Of a stretch of DNA of 64,000 bases, positions 19,270 to 27,850 are shown one piece after another; position 1 is the first letter of the stretch; each line of letters opens with the position of its first letter. Source of the DNA: CAXBDP01 sp964598395 (GTDB lineage: Bacteria > Bacteroidota > Bacteroidia > Cytophagales > Cyclobacteriaceae); contig CAZRBW010000007.1 of assembly GCA_964598395.1 (NCBI GenBank), positions 20,633 to 84,632 of the forward strand, read 5' to 3'. Under the pieces are notes generated by a model, which was not told where the DNA came from, did no database searches, and saw only the letters and a list, made by a program, of their open reading frames with translations. The translations under genes were made by a program, and so were the position numbers.

Positions 19270-19346
19270 AGAGGCATAATTTGAGAAAAGGTAATGAAAA
19301 TATCTGTTGGGTGGAAGTAGTATTATAGAAGAGGCGGGAGGTGAAA

Positions 19347-20942
19347 TTATTTGCCATACTGATCTAGAATTTCTTGTAAGTCGGCAAGTTTGTTGGCTTC
19401 GCTTACCTTTTTGTCGTGTCGCCAGCGGAGGATTCTTGGGAAGCGTAGTGCAATACCGGATTTATGTCTTTTCGATTCTTGAATTCCTTCGAATCCAATT
19501 TCAAATACCAAAGCTGGAGTCACTGTGCGTACAGGGCCAAATTTCTCTAGCGTATTCTTTTTTACGTATTGATCTACTTTCCTTATTTCTGCATCGGTAA
19601 GCCCAGAATAAGCTTTGGCAAAAGGCACAAGTTGATCGTTATCCCAAACTGCAAAAGTGTAATCGGTGTAGAGATTTGCACGTCGGCCATGGCCTTTTTG
19701 TGCATAAAGCAATACTCCATCTATGGTTAATGGAGCAATTTTCCATTTCCACCAATCTCCACGTTTGCGGCCAGTATGATAGGGTGCGCTTTTATGCTTG
19801 AGCATAAAGCCTTCAGCCATATATTCTCTGGATTTTTTATGTAGTTCGGTCAATTCATCCCAATTGTTGGCGGGCACAGGCTTAGACAAGTTCCATTGAT
19901 AATCTTCATCGAGTTGAGCATCTAATTGTTCCAACCGTTGTCTTCTTAATTCCGTGGGTTCAGCTCGATAATCCTTTCCTTCAAATTCTAGTAGATCATA
20001 AGCCATAAAAGCTACTGGAGCATCTAGGAGGAGTTTTTTGCCAACTGTTTTTCTGCCTATTCGGGTTTGTAGTATCCCGAAGGGGAGTGGAGTTCCATCT
20101 TTGAACGGAATAATTTCGCCATCCATAACAGTTCCATTTGGTATAGAATTTAACAGTGGGTGGAGCTCAGGGTATTTATCGGTTACTAATTCCTCGCCTC
20201 TTGACCAAATATAGAATTTGTCCTCCCGCTTGATCAATTGTGCTCGTATGCCATCCCATTTCCATTCAACTATCCAATCTGCAAAATCGCCCATTTCATC
20301 TGGCTTATAATCTAATGGATGAGCCAGGCAAAATGGATATGGTTTGGACAAATCTTCATTCAAATCTTCTTCTAAAATCAATTTTTGGAAAGAAATTGAA
20401 AATGGATCCCAATTGCCCATAAGTCGATGCGTTATTTTAGCAGGTTCGATCTGATACAAATCTGCAATAGCTTTGACTAATAAATTTTGAGAAACACCTA
20501 CTCTAAAGCCGCCAGTGATCAATTTGGTGAATACAAAGCGCTCCTGCTGCGTCATGGTATGCCAGGAACTGACAATGGCATTTTTCCGCTCCAGCTCATC
20601 TAATGGATAAAGTGCAGATAGAAAGTCCATCCATTCACTTAGTGTTTTATCATCTGTTGAACTGCTATTGGGAATAATTAAAGCGATGGTTTCGGCCAAG
20701 TCTCCAACCACATTGTAGGTTTCGTCGAACAACCAATCTGGTAAATTGGACAGTGCAGCAGACCATTGTCGGAGTTGAATAGTTTTTACAACTCTTTTGG
20801 GTTTTCTTGATGTGAAAAGCGCAATTGCCCAAACCTTATCTGAATCAGATGCCTGTTCAAAATATTGCTTTAGAGCGATTACTTTTTCAGTGGTTTTATT
20901 AGTTTGATCTAGTTGTAGGAATAAGTGCGCGAAGTACTTCAT
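19347..20942 (-). CDS. ATP-dependent DNA ligase (repair type)
   Basis: The 531-residue product joins DNA nicks using ATP. The adenylation domain has the nucleotidyl-transferase motif I, EWKWDGIRAQL, with the AMP-accepting Lys near residue 240. Then come WSRGEE, VMDGEIIPF, YMAEGFMLKH (motif IV region) and WWKWKIAP (motif V). The N-terminal about 200 residues match the helical DNA-binding domain of the ligase family found with Lhr-like helicases. The helicase gene is at 14441-16654 on the same strand, which supports assignment to the ligase-associated repair set. The usual partner nuclease/phosphoesterase is not in the window. Copy of CGGGAGG at 20222. Confidence 0.95.
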   Translation of the reverse strand: MKYFAHLFLQLDQTNKTTEKVIALKQYFEQASDSDKVWAIALFTSRKPKRVVKTIQLRQWSAALSNLPDWLFDETYNVVGDLAETIALIIPNSSSTDDKTLSEWMDFLSALYPLDELERKNAIVSSWHTMTQQERFVFTKLITGGFRVGVSQNLLVKAIADLYQIEPAKITHRLMGNWDPFSISFQKLILEEDLNEDLSKPYPFCLAHPLDYKPDEMGDFADWIVEWKWDGIRAQLIKREDKFYIWSRGEELVTDKYPELHPLLNSIPNGTVMDGEIIPFKDGTPLPFGILQTRIGRKTVGKKLLLDAPVAFMAYDLLEFEGKDYRAEPTELRRQRLEQLDAQLDEDYQWNLSKPVPANNWDELTELHKKSREYMAEGFMLKHKSAPYHTGRKRGDWWKWKIAPLTIDGVLLYAQKGHGRRANLYTDYTFAVWDNDQLVPFAKAYSGLTDAEIRKVDQYVKKNTLEKFGPVRTVTPALVFEIGFEGIQESKRHKSGIALRFPRILRWRHDKKVSEANKLADLQEILDQYGK

Positions 20943-21027
20943 TTATAAGTTAAACTTCGTCAAAAGTTAATAGTTTATCTTAATTGAAAAATAGCTAAGA
21001 TTGTGAAATTTAGAATTAGAATAGCCT

Positions 21028-21630
21028 ATGGATATTCAGTACATATTTGAGTTAAGCGGAACATTTGTTTTTGCTATTTCGGGTGCTTTGGCGGTGCAAC
21101 ATCGCGAGCACGACTTGTTTGGTGCGGGTTTTACAGGATTTATTACTGCAATTGGAGGAGGTAGTTTAAGGGATATTTTATTGGGTAGTTATCCATTGGT
21201 TTGGATTGGAGATATCAATTTTCTCTATGCAATATTGGCGGGGGTTTTAGTCACTTTTGTGTTTTTTAAAATGGTAAATAAGCTACGACGTACCATGTTT
21301 TTGTTTGATACTTTGGGTATTGGTTTTTTTACAGTTTTGGGTGTAGAGAAAGCGCTTTCCTTGGGAGTTCAGCCCGAGATAGCTGCAATAATGGGAATGT
21401 TCTCTGCTGTAATGGGTGGTGTGATCCGCGATACTCTAACGAATGAAGTTCCTATTCTTTTCAGAAAAGAAATTTATGCATCGGCATGTTTGGCTGGCGC
21501 TATTATGTATTTAGTATTCAATGAATTGGGTATGCCGCGTGACTATAATTTATTTGCATCTCTTAGCATTACGGTGGGTATAAGGTTATTGGCAGTGAAA
21601 ATGAAATTGAGTTTACCAAGGTTGAATTAG
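21028..21630 (+). CDS. Trimeric intracellular cation channel (TRIC/UPF0126) family protein
   Basis: This 200-residue inner membrane protein has about seven hydrophobic helices in two repeated halves. Each half has the family glycine motif: AIGGGSLRDILLG in the first and VMGGVIRDTLTNE in the second. Bacterial members related to E. coli YicG form trimeric cation channels; the physiological role is unclear. It is divergent from the DNA ligase gene (86 bp) and stands alone, followed by 176 bp with no convincing gene. Confidence 0.9.
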   Translation: MDIQYIFELSGTFVFAISGALAVQHREHDLFGAGFTGFITAIGGGSLRDILLGSYPLVWIGDINFLYAILAGVLVTFVFFKMVNKLRRTMFLFDTLGIGFFTVLGVEKALSLGVQPEIAAIMGMFSAVMGGVIRDTLTNEVPILFRKEIYASACLAGAIMYLVFNELGMPRDYNLFASLSITVGIRLLAVKMKLSLPRLN

Positions 21631-21806
21631 TCAATTTGATTAGAGGTTGAATCTTTAAGAAAAATATTGCGTTCACTAATTTATTAGGAGTTATAAATAT
21701 GAATTTAATCCTCGATAATATTGTAAAACCATAGCTTCTGTTCTAATGAATTTCGTTAATTTAGAGTGGATTTTAGGTTGATAAAACTCCCTCGATACTT
21801 AAATTT

Positions 21807-22514
21807 ATGATTATGAAAACGAAAGCTCCATTTCTATTTACGCTACTTTTAATTTTTGTTCTATCGTTTGAGGCTTTTTCACAATTAACTGGTGTAGGTT
21901 CTGTGATCGATGTAGACGGAAACAAAACTAGAATGAACTTAAGGGCAGGTGAAGCAGTGCCTAATGATGCAGTTCTTAAACCCTATATGAGTGAAAATTA
22001 CCGAGTTGGTGTGGTTACTTTTACAGATGGGTCAACTAGGGAAGGAGCTTTTAGATATAAAGTTGATGAAGAATTGCTCGAATTTGAAGGAGAGTCAAAA
22101 AACCACGTTTGGAATACTGTCTTGAGGTTTAATTGGTTAAATCAAGAAACAGGTGAAGTTGAATACTTTGAGAATTTAAAGAAGATTTGGCCAAAATCTG
22201 CTTATGGAGGATTTGTAAGAAAGATTAGTGACAAAGTATTGGCAAAAGCTATGATGGATTATGTAGCTCCAACACGTAATCCCAGTTTCGATATGGGTGA
22301 TCCCAAATCTTATTTAGTGGTAGAGGAGTATTATTTTGCCTTAATGGATGGTGACCTGATAGAGTTGCCAAAGCCTAAAAATGATTTCTTCAAAACTTTT
22401 GGTAAGCATGAGAAAGAAGTGAAAAAACAAGCTTCAAAAGCCAAATTGAAGCATAATAATGATGATGGAGTTGTAGGAATCATCGATATTTATGAGTCCT
22501 TAAACAATAAATAA
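21807..22514 (+). CDS. Secreted protein of unknown function
   Basis: I do not recognise a family. The 235-residue product starts MIMKTKAPF with an N-terminal signal peptide ending near AFSQL, so export to the periplasm or beyond is likely. The mature part is mixed charged, with TFTDGSTREGAFRYKVDEELLEFEG reading as beta-strand hairpins (segment given in part), a basic KKQASKAKLKH stretch near the end, and no cysteines or metal motifs. A second ATG two codons in (21813) would also keep the signal peptide. It is a single gene convergent with the kinase gene at 22570. Confidence 0.7.
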   Translation: MIMKTKAPFLFTLLLIFVLSFEAFSQLTGVGSVIDVDGNKTRMNLRAGEAVPNDAVLKPYMSENYRVGVVTFTDGSTREGAFRYKVDEELLEFEGESKNHVWNTVLRFNWLNQETGEVEYFENLKKIWPKSAYGGFVRKISDKVLAKAMMDYVAPTRNPSFDMGDPKSYLVVEEYYFALMDGDLIELPKPKNDFFKTFGKHEKEVKKQASKAKLKHNNDDGVVGIIDIYESLNNK

Positions 22515-22569
22515 TTTCGAGTCAATTGTAGCCTAAATGAAATGCTAGTTTGGGCTATAATTTAGATAG

Positions 22570-23682
22570 TTAAACCTTGAAACATTTGTTGATTATTTCC
22601 TTCCATACCAAATTCCTCTCCTCCAATATCTCCACCAGCCTGAATTGATTTCTAGCGCGAATGAGATTATGATTTTCGAATCGGGTTGGGTAATAGATAT
22701 CTCCATTTAGGAAGTCGGTCAAAAAGCGTAAGCCTATAATGAGGCACATATATTTTGCTCCATTTAAAAGCTCTTCTTTTTCAGTTTCAGTTATAAGGTT
22801 CTTCACTTGGCTTGCATACCCTTGGCAAATTGCTTCAAAATATTGTTCATCAATATTGACTTCAATTAAATTTTCACAATCCTCATTTGCAGTGTTTGAG
22901 ATTGTTCTTACCATATCACCAAAGTCGAAAAGGATACTTCCTTTCATTACTGTATCTAGGTCAATTACACATTTTATCTTTGGTTTTTCGCTGTGAAACA
23001 GTATGTTATTCAGCTTTGTGTCGTTGTGTGCGAGGCGAGTTGGGATAATCCCATTGTCAATTTTCTGTGTAAGGGAAATTAGAAGGTCACTGCTTTTTTG
23101 AGCATACTCGATTAATATTTTGGCCTCAAGTTTTCTTTTTGGATCAGCTTGAATAAAAGCTTCTTCAAATTCCTTCCAACGTCTAATGCCATTATGAAAA
23201 TCAGGAATAGAGGATTGAATGGAAGAAAGCGGGAGGTAGGAAAGGATTTTCACGAAGCGTCCAAAGCCCTGTGCCGCAGCAAAAGCATATTCACTATTGG
23301 GCGCCTTGTCAAAACTTTGGCTATTTTCAATCCATTCAAAAGCTCTCCAATAATGAGTATTTTCTTTATATAGGGTTTTTGAATCTGACTCTCTAAGCTT
23401 TAGGTAGTTCATTCCAAATCCATCAAGATCAGGCTCGTATTGCTTGAAATGCTGCTCAATTGTTCTCAAATTATTTTGCAATACATCTACCTTTGGAAAT
23501 ACCCGACTGTTGATCCTTTGGAGTAAAATAGAATCGGTTCGACTTCTTAAATGAAAGGTTTGATGAATATGGCCTGAGCCAATTTTGTGAAAGGAATTAA
23601 TTGAGCCCTCTAAATTAAAATGATTTGCAATTTGTAATAAAAGCGGATCGTCAAGCTCAAGCTTTATATTAATACTCATCAT
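22570..23682 (-). CDS. Aminoglycoside phosphotransferase (APH) family kinase, probably sugar-directed
   Basis: The 370-residue cytoplasmic protein has the APH/ChoK kinase catalytic motif LAHNDTKLNNILF (HxDxxxxN form) and the metal-binding CVIDLDTVMKGSILFDFGD. The N-terminal ATP-binding lobe has IGSGHIHQTFHL and LLQRINSRVF. Related Bacteroidota genes are annotated as mucin-desulfation or N-acetylhexosamine 1-kinases, so a sugar substrate is more likely than an antibiotic (inference). Its start overlaps the stop region of the upstream oxidoreductase gene by 14 bp, which suggests one operon handling a sugar derivative. Confidence 0.85.
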   Translation of the reverse strand: MMSINIKLELDDPLLLQIANHFNLEGSINSFHKIGSGHIHQTFHLRSRTDSILLQRINSRVFPKVDVLQNNLRTIEQHFKQYEPDLDGFGMNYLKLRESDSKTLYKENTHYWRAFEWIENSQSFDKAPNSEYAFAAAQGFGRFVKILSYLPLSSIQSSIPDFHNGIRRWKEFEEAFIQADPKRKLEAKILIEYAQKSSDLLISLTQKIDNGIIPTRLAHNDTKLNNILFHSEKPKIKCVIDLDTVMKGSILFDFGDMVRTISNTANEDCENLIEVNIDEQYFEAICQGYASQVKNLITETEKEELLNGAKYMCLIIGLRFLTDFLNGDIYYPTRFENHNLIRARNQFRLVEILEERNLVWKEIINKCFKV

Positions 23683-25036
23683 TCAAAGCAAATGTTGGCT
23701 TACGATTAATCCATTGTCCTCTTGTGAAATCTGGAAATTCTACAGCGCTACTTCCTTTTTCTATCGAGATTTCTGAAAGAGGCGATATTGCACTCCATGA
23801 TGCAGCGTCATAGGCATCGAGAGGAGTTGGCGCTTTCCTTTTTACAGCCTCAATAAACGCGTGAATTACAAAAAAATCCATTCCACCATGCCCTGCACCA
23901 ATAGCTCTTTGCTCGTATTTCTTCCAAAGTGGGTGATCGTATTTCTCAAAGTAACTTGCAGTGTCTTCCCATCTGTGCGCTTGCGGACTTGTGCCTTCAA
24001 GATAGATTGATTTATTCAAGTCCATCCAAATGCCTTTTTCGCCTTGCACTCTAAAACCTAACGAATAGGGTCTTGGTAAATTTGTATCATGCGTCACAAT
24101 GATGGTTTCGCCTAGAGCTGTTTTGATTTGAGTAGTCACTACATCGCCCAATTTCCATCTCACTTTTGCATTAGGATGGTTTTCGCCTCCTTTGTCCACA
24201 ATGTAGTTATGCAAGCCACGGCTTTTTGAAGCCATAGAAACTAAGGAAACAAACCTATTGCCTCTGTCTATATTCAAATAGGTGGCTATTGGCCCTATGC
24301 CATGTGTAGGATATAAGTCGCCATTTCTGTAGATAGAGTGATTGGTTCTCCATTTGGCTTCGCTAAATCCTTTTTCACCAAATTCCACTCCACCGCCATA
24401 AGCTTGCTTGCCATTATTGAATTTCACCTCCCGCAAATCATGCTGATAGCCACATTCCAGATGAATTAATTCGCCAAACATATTCTGCCTTACCATATTG
24501 AGCACAGCCATCACATCACGACGATAGCATACGTTTTCTAGAATCATGCAAGGCATGCCTGTTTCTTCATAGGTATTTACCAAATCCCAACATTCTTCTA
24601 AGGTGTTCGCAGCTGATACTTCAATTCCGGCATATTTTCCATGCTTCATGGTCGCTACCGCCATTTTCGTGTGCCATTCCCAGGGAGTAGAAATTATGAC
24701 TGCTTGTATATCCTCCCTCTTCAGCAAATTGAGATAGTCTAAATCATCTTTACCATATGTTTCAGGCTTTGCTTTGCCAGCTTTCTGAAACATATCTAAA
24801 GCAATGTTGGCCGCAGCAGGATCTATATCACAAATGGCTTTGACTGAGCAGTCATCTCTCCTCAAAAGTAGATCTAAATGATTACGGCCTCTTAAACCAA
24901 CTCCGATCAGGCCTACACCTACTAGTTTGTCATCTTTTTCAGTAGCACCAAAGCTGAATGTTGGCATAGTTGCTAAGCTAAGTCCTAAGCCTGCTGCTGC
25001 GGTTTTCTTTATAAAATCCCTTCTATTATCTTTCAT
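23669..25036 (-). CDS. Gfo/Idh/MocA family oxidoreductase with Tat signal
   Basis: This 455-residue protein begins with a twin-arginine signal (NRRDFIKKTAAAGLGLSLA), so it is exported folded with its cofactor. The Rossmann domain has VGVGLIGVGLRGRNHLDLL and CDIDPAAA for NAD(P). The C-terminal domain has ENVCYRRDVMAVLNMV and HDLREVKF typical of the glycosidase/oxidoreductase branch of this superfamily. Some Tat-exported members are NAD-dependent glycosidases (GH109-like), so either oxidoreductase or glycosidase activity is possible. It is the first gene before the overlapping APH-family kinase. Confidence 0.9.
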   Translation of the reverse strand: MKDNRRDFIKKTAAAGLGLSLATMPTFSFGATEKDDKLVGVGLIGVGLRGRNHLDLLLRRDDCSVKAICDIDPAAANIALDMFQKAGKAKPETYGKDDLDYLNLLKREDIQAVIISTPWEWHTKMAVATMKHGKYAGIEVSAANTLEECWDLVNTYEETGMPCMILENVCYRRDVMAVLNMVRQNMFGELIHLECGYQHDLREVKFNNGKQAYGGGVEFGEKGFSEAKWRTNHSIYRNGDLYPTHGIGPIATYLNIDRGNRFVSLVSMASKSRGLHNYIVDKGGENHPNAKVRWKLGDVVTTQIKTALGETIIVTHDTNLPRPYSLGFRVQGEKGIWMDLNKSIYLEGTSPQAHRWEDTASYFEKYDHPLWKKYEQRAIGAGHGGMDFFVIHAFIEAVKRKAPTPLDAYDAASWSAISPLSEISIEKGSSAVEFPDFTRGQWINRKPTFALNDEY

Positions 25037-25288
25037 AGGTGTGGTTTAAGAAATTTGAAACTCAACAAGAATCAGCTTTTTATTTAAGTGGTATTTGCTT
25101 TGGTATGAATAAAGTAAATTTCTACCAAATCTAATTTTGATAAAGCTCTGGAGGTAAATATAAGTTAGAGGTTGAGAATGTAAAATCAAAATTACATTTT
25201 GGGATTATTGAAAATCCGATTATTGAAGAATTATTGCTGAAACTGAATGGATTGTAATAAAGAATTTTATTCTAAGATTAGAAATACC

Positions 25289-25296
25289 TACTTTTG
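25289..25296 (+). promoter_or_regulatory. Probable -7 element upstream of prs
   Basis: TACTTTTG fits the Bacteroidota -7 consensus TAnnTTTG. At the -33 distance there is TTTA (25266-25269), one base off TTTG. It lies 33 bp before the ATG at 25330, which makes the longer TTG-initiated reading frame from 25294 unlikely. Confidence 0.45.
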
Positions 25297-25329
25297 TGGC
25301 TCAATTTTTCCAAGCATCAATTTCTCAAT

Positions 25330-26256
25330 ATGTCCATTGTAAAAATCTTTGCCGGAACGAATTCTCACGATATGGGTCAGAAGATTGCAGAATCTTATGG
25401 CACTTCATTAGGAGGATTGACAATTTCGAAATTTAGCGACGGAGAAATGTCTCCAAGTTTTACTGAGTCGGTTCGTGGATGTCATATTTTCATAGTGCAA
25501 TCGACGAATCCTCCCGCTGATAATTTGATGGAGCTTTTGTTGATCATTGATGCAGCTAGAAGAGCAAGTGCCAAGCACGTGACTGTAGTTGCGCCTTATT
25601 ATGGCTATGCAAGGCAGGACAGAAAGGATAAACCAAGAGTATCTATAGCAGCAAAATTGATTGCTAATTTGATTACTTCCGCTGGTGCTGATAGAATTAT
25701 GACTTGCGATTTGCATGCAGGCCAAATTCAAGGCTTTTTTGATATTCCATTAGATCATTTGGATGGATCATACATTTTCATTCCTTATTTGAGAAGTTTG
25801 AAATTGGACGACCTGATTTTTGCTGCTCCAGATGTAGGAGGTGTTGGTAGGGCTCGTTCATTTGCAAAACACATGGAAACTGAAATGGTGGTTTGTGATA
25901 AGCACAGAAAGAGAGCAAACGAAATTGCTTCGATGCAAGTGATTGGTGACGTGGAAGGAAAAAATGTGGTGTTGGTAGACGACATTGTTGATACTGCAGG
26001 TACTATTTGTAGAGCAGCCCAGCTTTTGAAAGAGAAAGGAGCAATTTCGGTAAGAGCTATTTGTACACATCCAATTTTGTCGGGTAAGGCTTATGAGAAT
26101 ATCGAAAATTCTGTTTTGGAAGAATTGGTAGTTTCTGATTCTGTAACTTTGAAGCAGCAATCTGATAAAATTAAAGTCCTTTCTGTTGCAGATATGTTTG
26201 GGAAAGCAATTGGTTCGGTAATAGACGATCGAAGCATCAGTTCTTTATTTATTTGA
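25330..26256 (+). CDS. prs: Ribose-phosphate pyrophosphokinase
   Basis: Prs makes PRPP from ribose 5-phosphate and ATP for nucleotide, His and Trp synthesis. The product from ATG 25330 is 308 residues (MSIVKIFAGTNSH). It has APYYGYARQDRKDKPR, the DLHAGQIQGFFDIPLDHL metal-binding segment, and the PRPP loop VVLVDDIVDTAGT. An in-frame TTG at 25294 would add 12 residues but overlaps a probable -7 promoter element, so the ATG is preferred. rplY follows after 29 bp. Copy of CGGGAGG at 25510. Confidence 0.96.
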   Translation: MSIVKIFAGTNSHDMGQKIAESYGTSLGGLTISKFSDGEMSPSFTESVRGCHIFIVQSTNPPADNLMELLLIIDAARRASAKHVTVVAPYYGYARQDRKDKPRVSIAAKLIANLITSAGADRIMTCDLHAGQIQGFFDIPLDHLDGSYIFIPYLRSLKLDDLIFAAPDVGGVGRARSFAKHMETEMVVCDKHRKRANEIASMQVIGDVEGKNVVLVDDIVDTAGTICRAAQLLKEKGAISVRAICTHPILSGKAYENIENSVLEELVVSDSVTLKQQSDKIKVLSVADMFGKAIGSVIDDRSISSLFI

Positions 26257-26285
26257 GTTTTTTTTAATTTTTAATTTATATACAA

Positions 26286-26858
26286 ATGAAGTCAATTGAG
26301 ATTATAGGGTTTAAAAGAGCAAATCTCGGCAAAACCGAAGCTAAGCAGCTTCGTCTAGACGGTAAAGTACCATGTGTACTTTATGGAGGTGATTCACAAA
26401 TTCATTTTCACACACCTGCAATTCTTTTTAGAGAATTAGTGTACACTCCAGAGGTACATTTAGTGAAACTTAATGTTGAGGGCGATCTTTATGATGCAGT
26501 TCTTCAAGATATTCAGTTTCACCCAGTAAGTGAAATGATTCTACATGCAGATTTCTTGTTGCTAACACCTGGTAAGATTGTGAAAATCGATATTCCAGTG
26601 AAGTTAACAGGTACTGCTCCAGGCGTAATCAAAGGTGGTAAGCTTCAAGTCAAACTGAAAGCAATGAAAGTAAAAGGTCTTCCAAAAGATCTTCCTGATT
26701 TTATTCCAGTGGATGTAAGCAAGCTAGATCTTGGTAAGTCAGTGAAAGTTGGAGAAGTTGAAGTTAAAGACCTTGAGGTATTAACAAACTCACTCGTTAC
26801 GATTGCTACAGTAGAAATACCTAGAGCACTTAAAGGCAAAAAAGGTGATGCTGAATAG
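26286..26858 (+). CDS. rplY: 50S ribosomal protein L25 (Ctc/TL5 form)
   Basis: The 190-residue product binds 5S rRNA in the large subunit. The N-terminal L25 domain (to about residue 90) has KRANLGKTEAKQLRLDGKVP and VLYGGD, and the C-terminal TL5 domain has GTAPGVIKGGKLQVK and DLPDFIPVDVSKLDLGKSV. The two-domain length is that of the Ctc form. The gene follows prs by 29 bp, the usual bacterial order with pth next, and ends at a strong terminator. It contains no CGGGAGG copy. Confidence 0.96.
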   Translation: MKSIEIIGFKRANLGKTEAKQLRLDGKVPCVLYGGDSQIHFHTPAILFRELVYTPEVHLVKLNVEGDLYDAVLQDIQFHPVSEMILHADFLLLTPGKIVKIDIPVKLTGTAPGVIKGGKLQVKLKAMKVKGLPKDLPDFIPVDVSKLDLGKSVKVGEVEVKDLEVLTNSLVTIATVEIPRALKGKKGDAE

Positions 26859-26876
26859 TATCACAAAACAATATGA

Positions 26877-26904
26877 AAATCCTGCTTCACGCAGGATTTT
26901 TTTT
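26877..26904 (+). terminator. Rho-independent terminator after rplY
   Basis: A perfect 9-bp stem AAATCCTGC (26877-26885) / GCAGGATTT (26891-26899) with loop TTCAC ends in a run of eight T. Confidence 0.93.
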
Positions 26905-26922
26905 GTCTAAATTTCTGTAATT

Positions 26923-26947
26923 GCACCTCAAAGTTTCCTTTGGGTGC
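26923..26947 (+). repeat. Bulged hairpin in the pth leader
   Basis: GCACC-T-CAAAG (26923-26933) pairs with CTTTGGGTGC (26938-26947): ten base pairs with one bulged T around the loop TTTC. No T run follows directly, so it is not a plain terminator. It lies between the rplY terminator and the pth start (26985), within or near the pth 5' leader. Confidence 0.5.
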
Positions 26948-26984
26948 ATAAAGACTGAAAACTATTTTTTTTAACTAATTGTAA

Positions 26985-27545
26985 ATGAAATATTTAATTG
27001 TTGGGTTGGGAAATGTAGGAGTGGAATATGAGCTCACTCGACATAATGCAGGCTTCTTGGTACTAGATAGATTAGCCGATGAGCATAAGACAGATTTCAG
27101 TCTTGAGCGATATGCGCATAAGGCGGAAATAAAGGTGAAGGGCAAAAGTATCCACCTAATAAAACCAACCACTTATATGAATCTTAGTGGTAAGGCAGTA
27201 AATTATTGGATGCAAGAGCTTAACATTCCTATTGAGAATGTACTTGTGATCACGGATGATATTGCCTTGCCATTTGGCAAATTAAGAATGCGACCTAAAG
27301 GTTCTGATGCAGGGCATAATGGCTTGAGAAATATTACAGAACTGCTCAAAACACAGGAATTTGCAAGATTGAGATTCGGTGTGGGAAATGATTTTGCCAA
27401 AGGAAGACAGGTAGAATATGTACTTGGTAATTTCCCAAGTAAAGAGCTGGATGAGATAGTATCCATATTGGATAAAGCTGGCCAGATGGCGATCGCATTT
27501 TGCACAGCTGGTATTCAGAACACTATGAACAATTTTAACGATTAG
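26985..27545 (+). CDS. pth: Peptidyl-tRNA hydrolase
   Basis: Pth frees tRNA from peptidyl-tRNAs dropped by ribosomes. The 186-residue product has the family start YLIVGLGNVGVEYELTRHNAGF with the catalytic His in RHNAGF, PTTYMNLSGKAV, the DDIALPFGKLRMRPKGSDAG loop with catalytic Asp, and HNGLRNI. The next gene starts 3 bp after its stop. Confidence 0.97.
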   Translation: MKYLIVGLGNVGVEYELTRHNAGFLVLDRLADEHKTDFSLERYAHKAEIKVKGKSIHLIKPTTYMNLSGKAVNYWMQELNIPIENVLVITDDIALPFGKLRMRPKGSDAGHNGLRNITELLKTQEFARLRFGVGNDFAKGRQVEYVLGNFPSKELDEIVSILDKAGQMAIAFCTAGIQNTMNNFND

Positions 27546-27548
27546 TTG

Positions 27549-27842
27549 ATGGCACATATCATTCACGCTTCTGTACAATTTGTGCCAATTTCTACAGATC
27601 ATGAACCTTATATACTTATTGATAAGGCTCTTGAAGTATTCCAGCAATCGGGTTTATATATTCAAATTGGGCCGCTTGAGACTTTTATTGAAGGTACATA
27701 TCAAGAAGTGATGACTGCTATAGAACTTGCCAAAAATACCTGTCTCGAAGCAGGAGCTCAGGAATTGGTAATTAACCTGAGGCTCCATTGCAAAAGAGAT
27801 TTTGATGTGTCTATCGAAGAGAAAGTTGGCAAGTATAAATAA
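27549..27842 (+). CDS. Thiamine-binding / UPF0045 (MTH1187-like) family protein
   Basis: The product of 97 residues starts at ATG 27549 (MAHIIHASVQFVPIST), three bases after the pth stop; a TTG one codon earlier touches the pth stop and is less likely. It matches the UPF0045/DUF77 fold, a ferredoxin-like small protein with IGPLETFIEGTYQEVM; some members bind thiamine or its precursor. The pth coupling suggests co-transcription but no shared role. It converges with metG (stop at 27851). Confidence 0.8.
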   Translation: MAHIIHASVQFVPISTDHEPYILIDKALEVFQQSGLYIQIGPLETFIEGTYQEVMTAIELAKNTCLEAGAQELVINLRLHCKRDFDVSIEEKVGKYK

Positions 27843-27850
27843 GCGATTGG

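Noticed and set aside
21631..21806. Two tiny frames (11 codons each) in the gap before 21807
   Set aside because: They are too short, without signal peptide or neighbours that would support them; nothing else is visible in this gap.
25294..25329. TTG-initiated extension of prs
   Set aside because: It overlaps a probable -7 promoter element, and the family sequence begins at the ATG at 25330.
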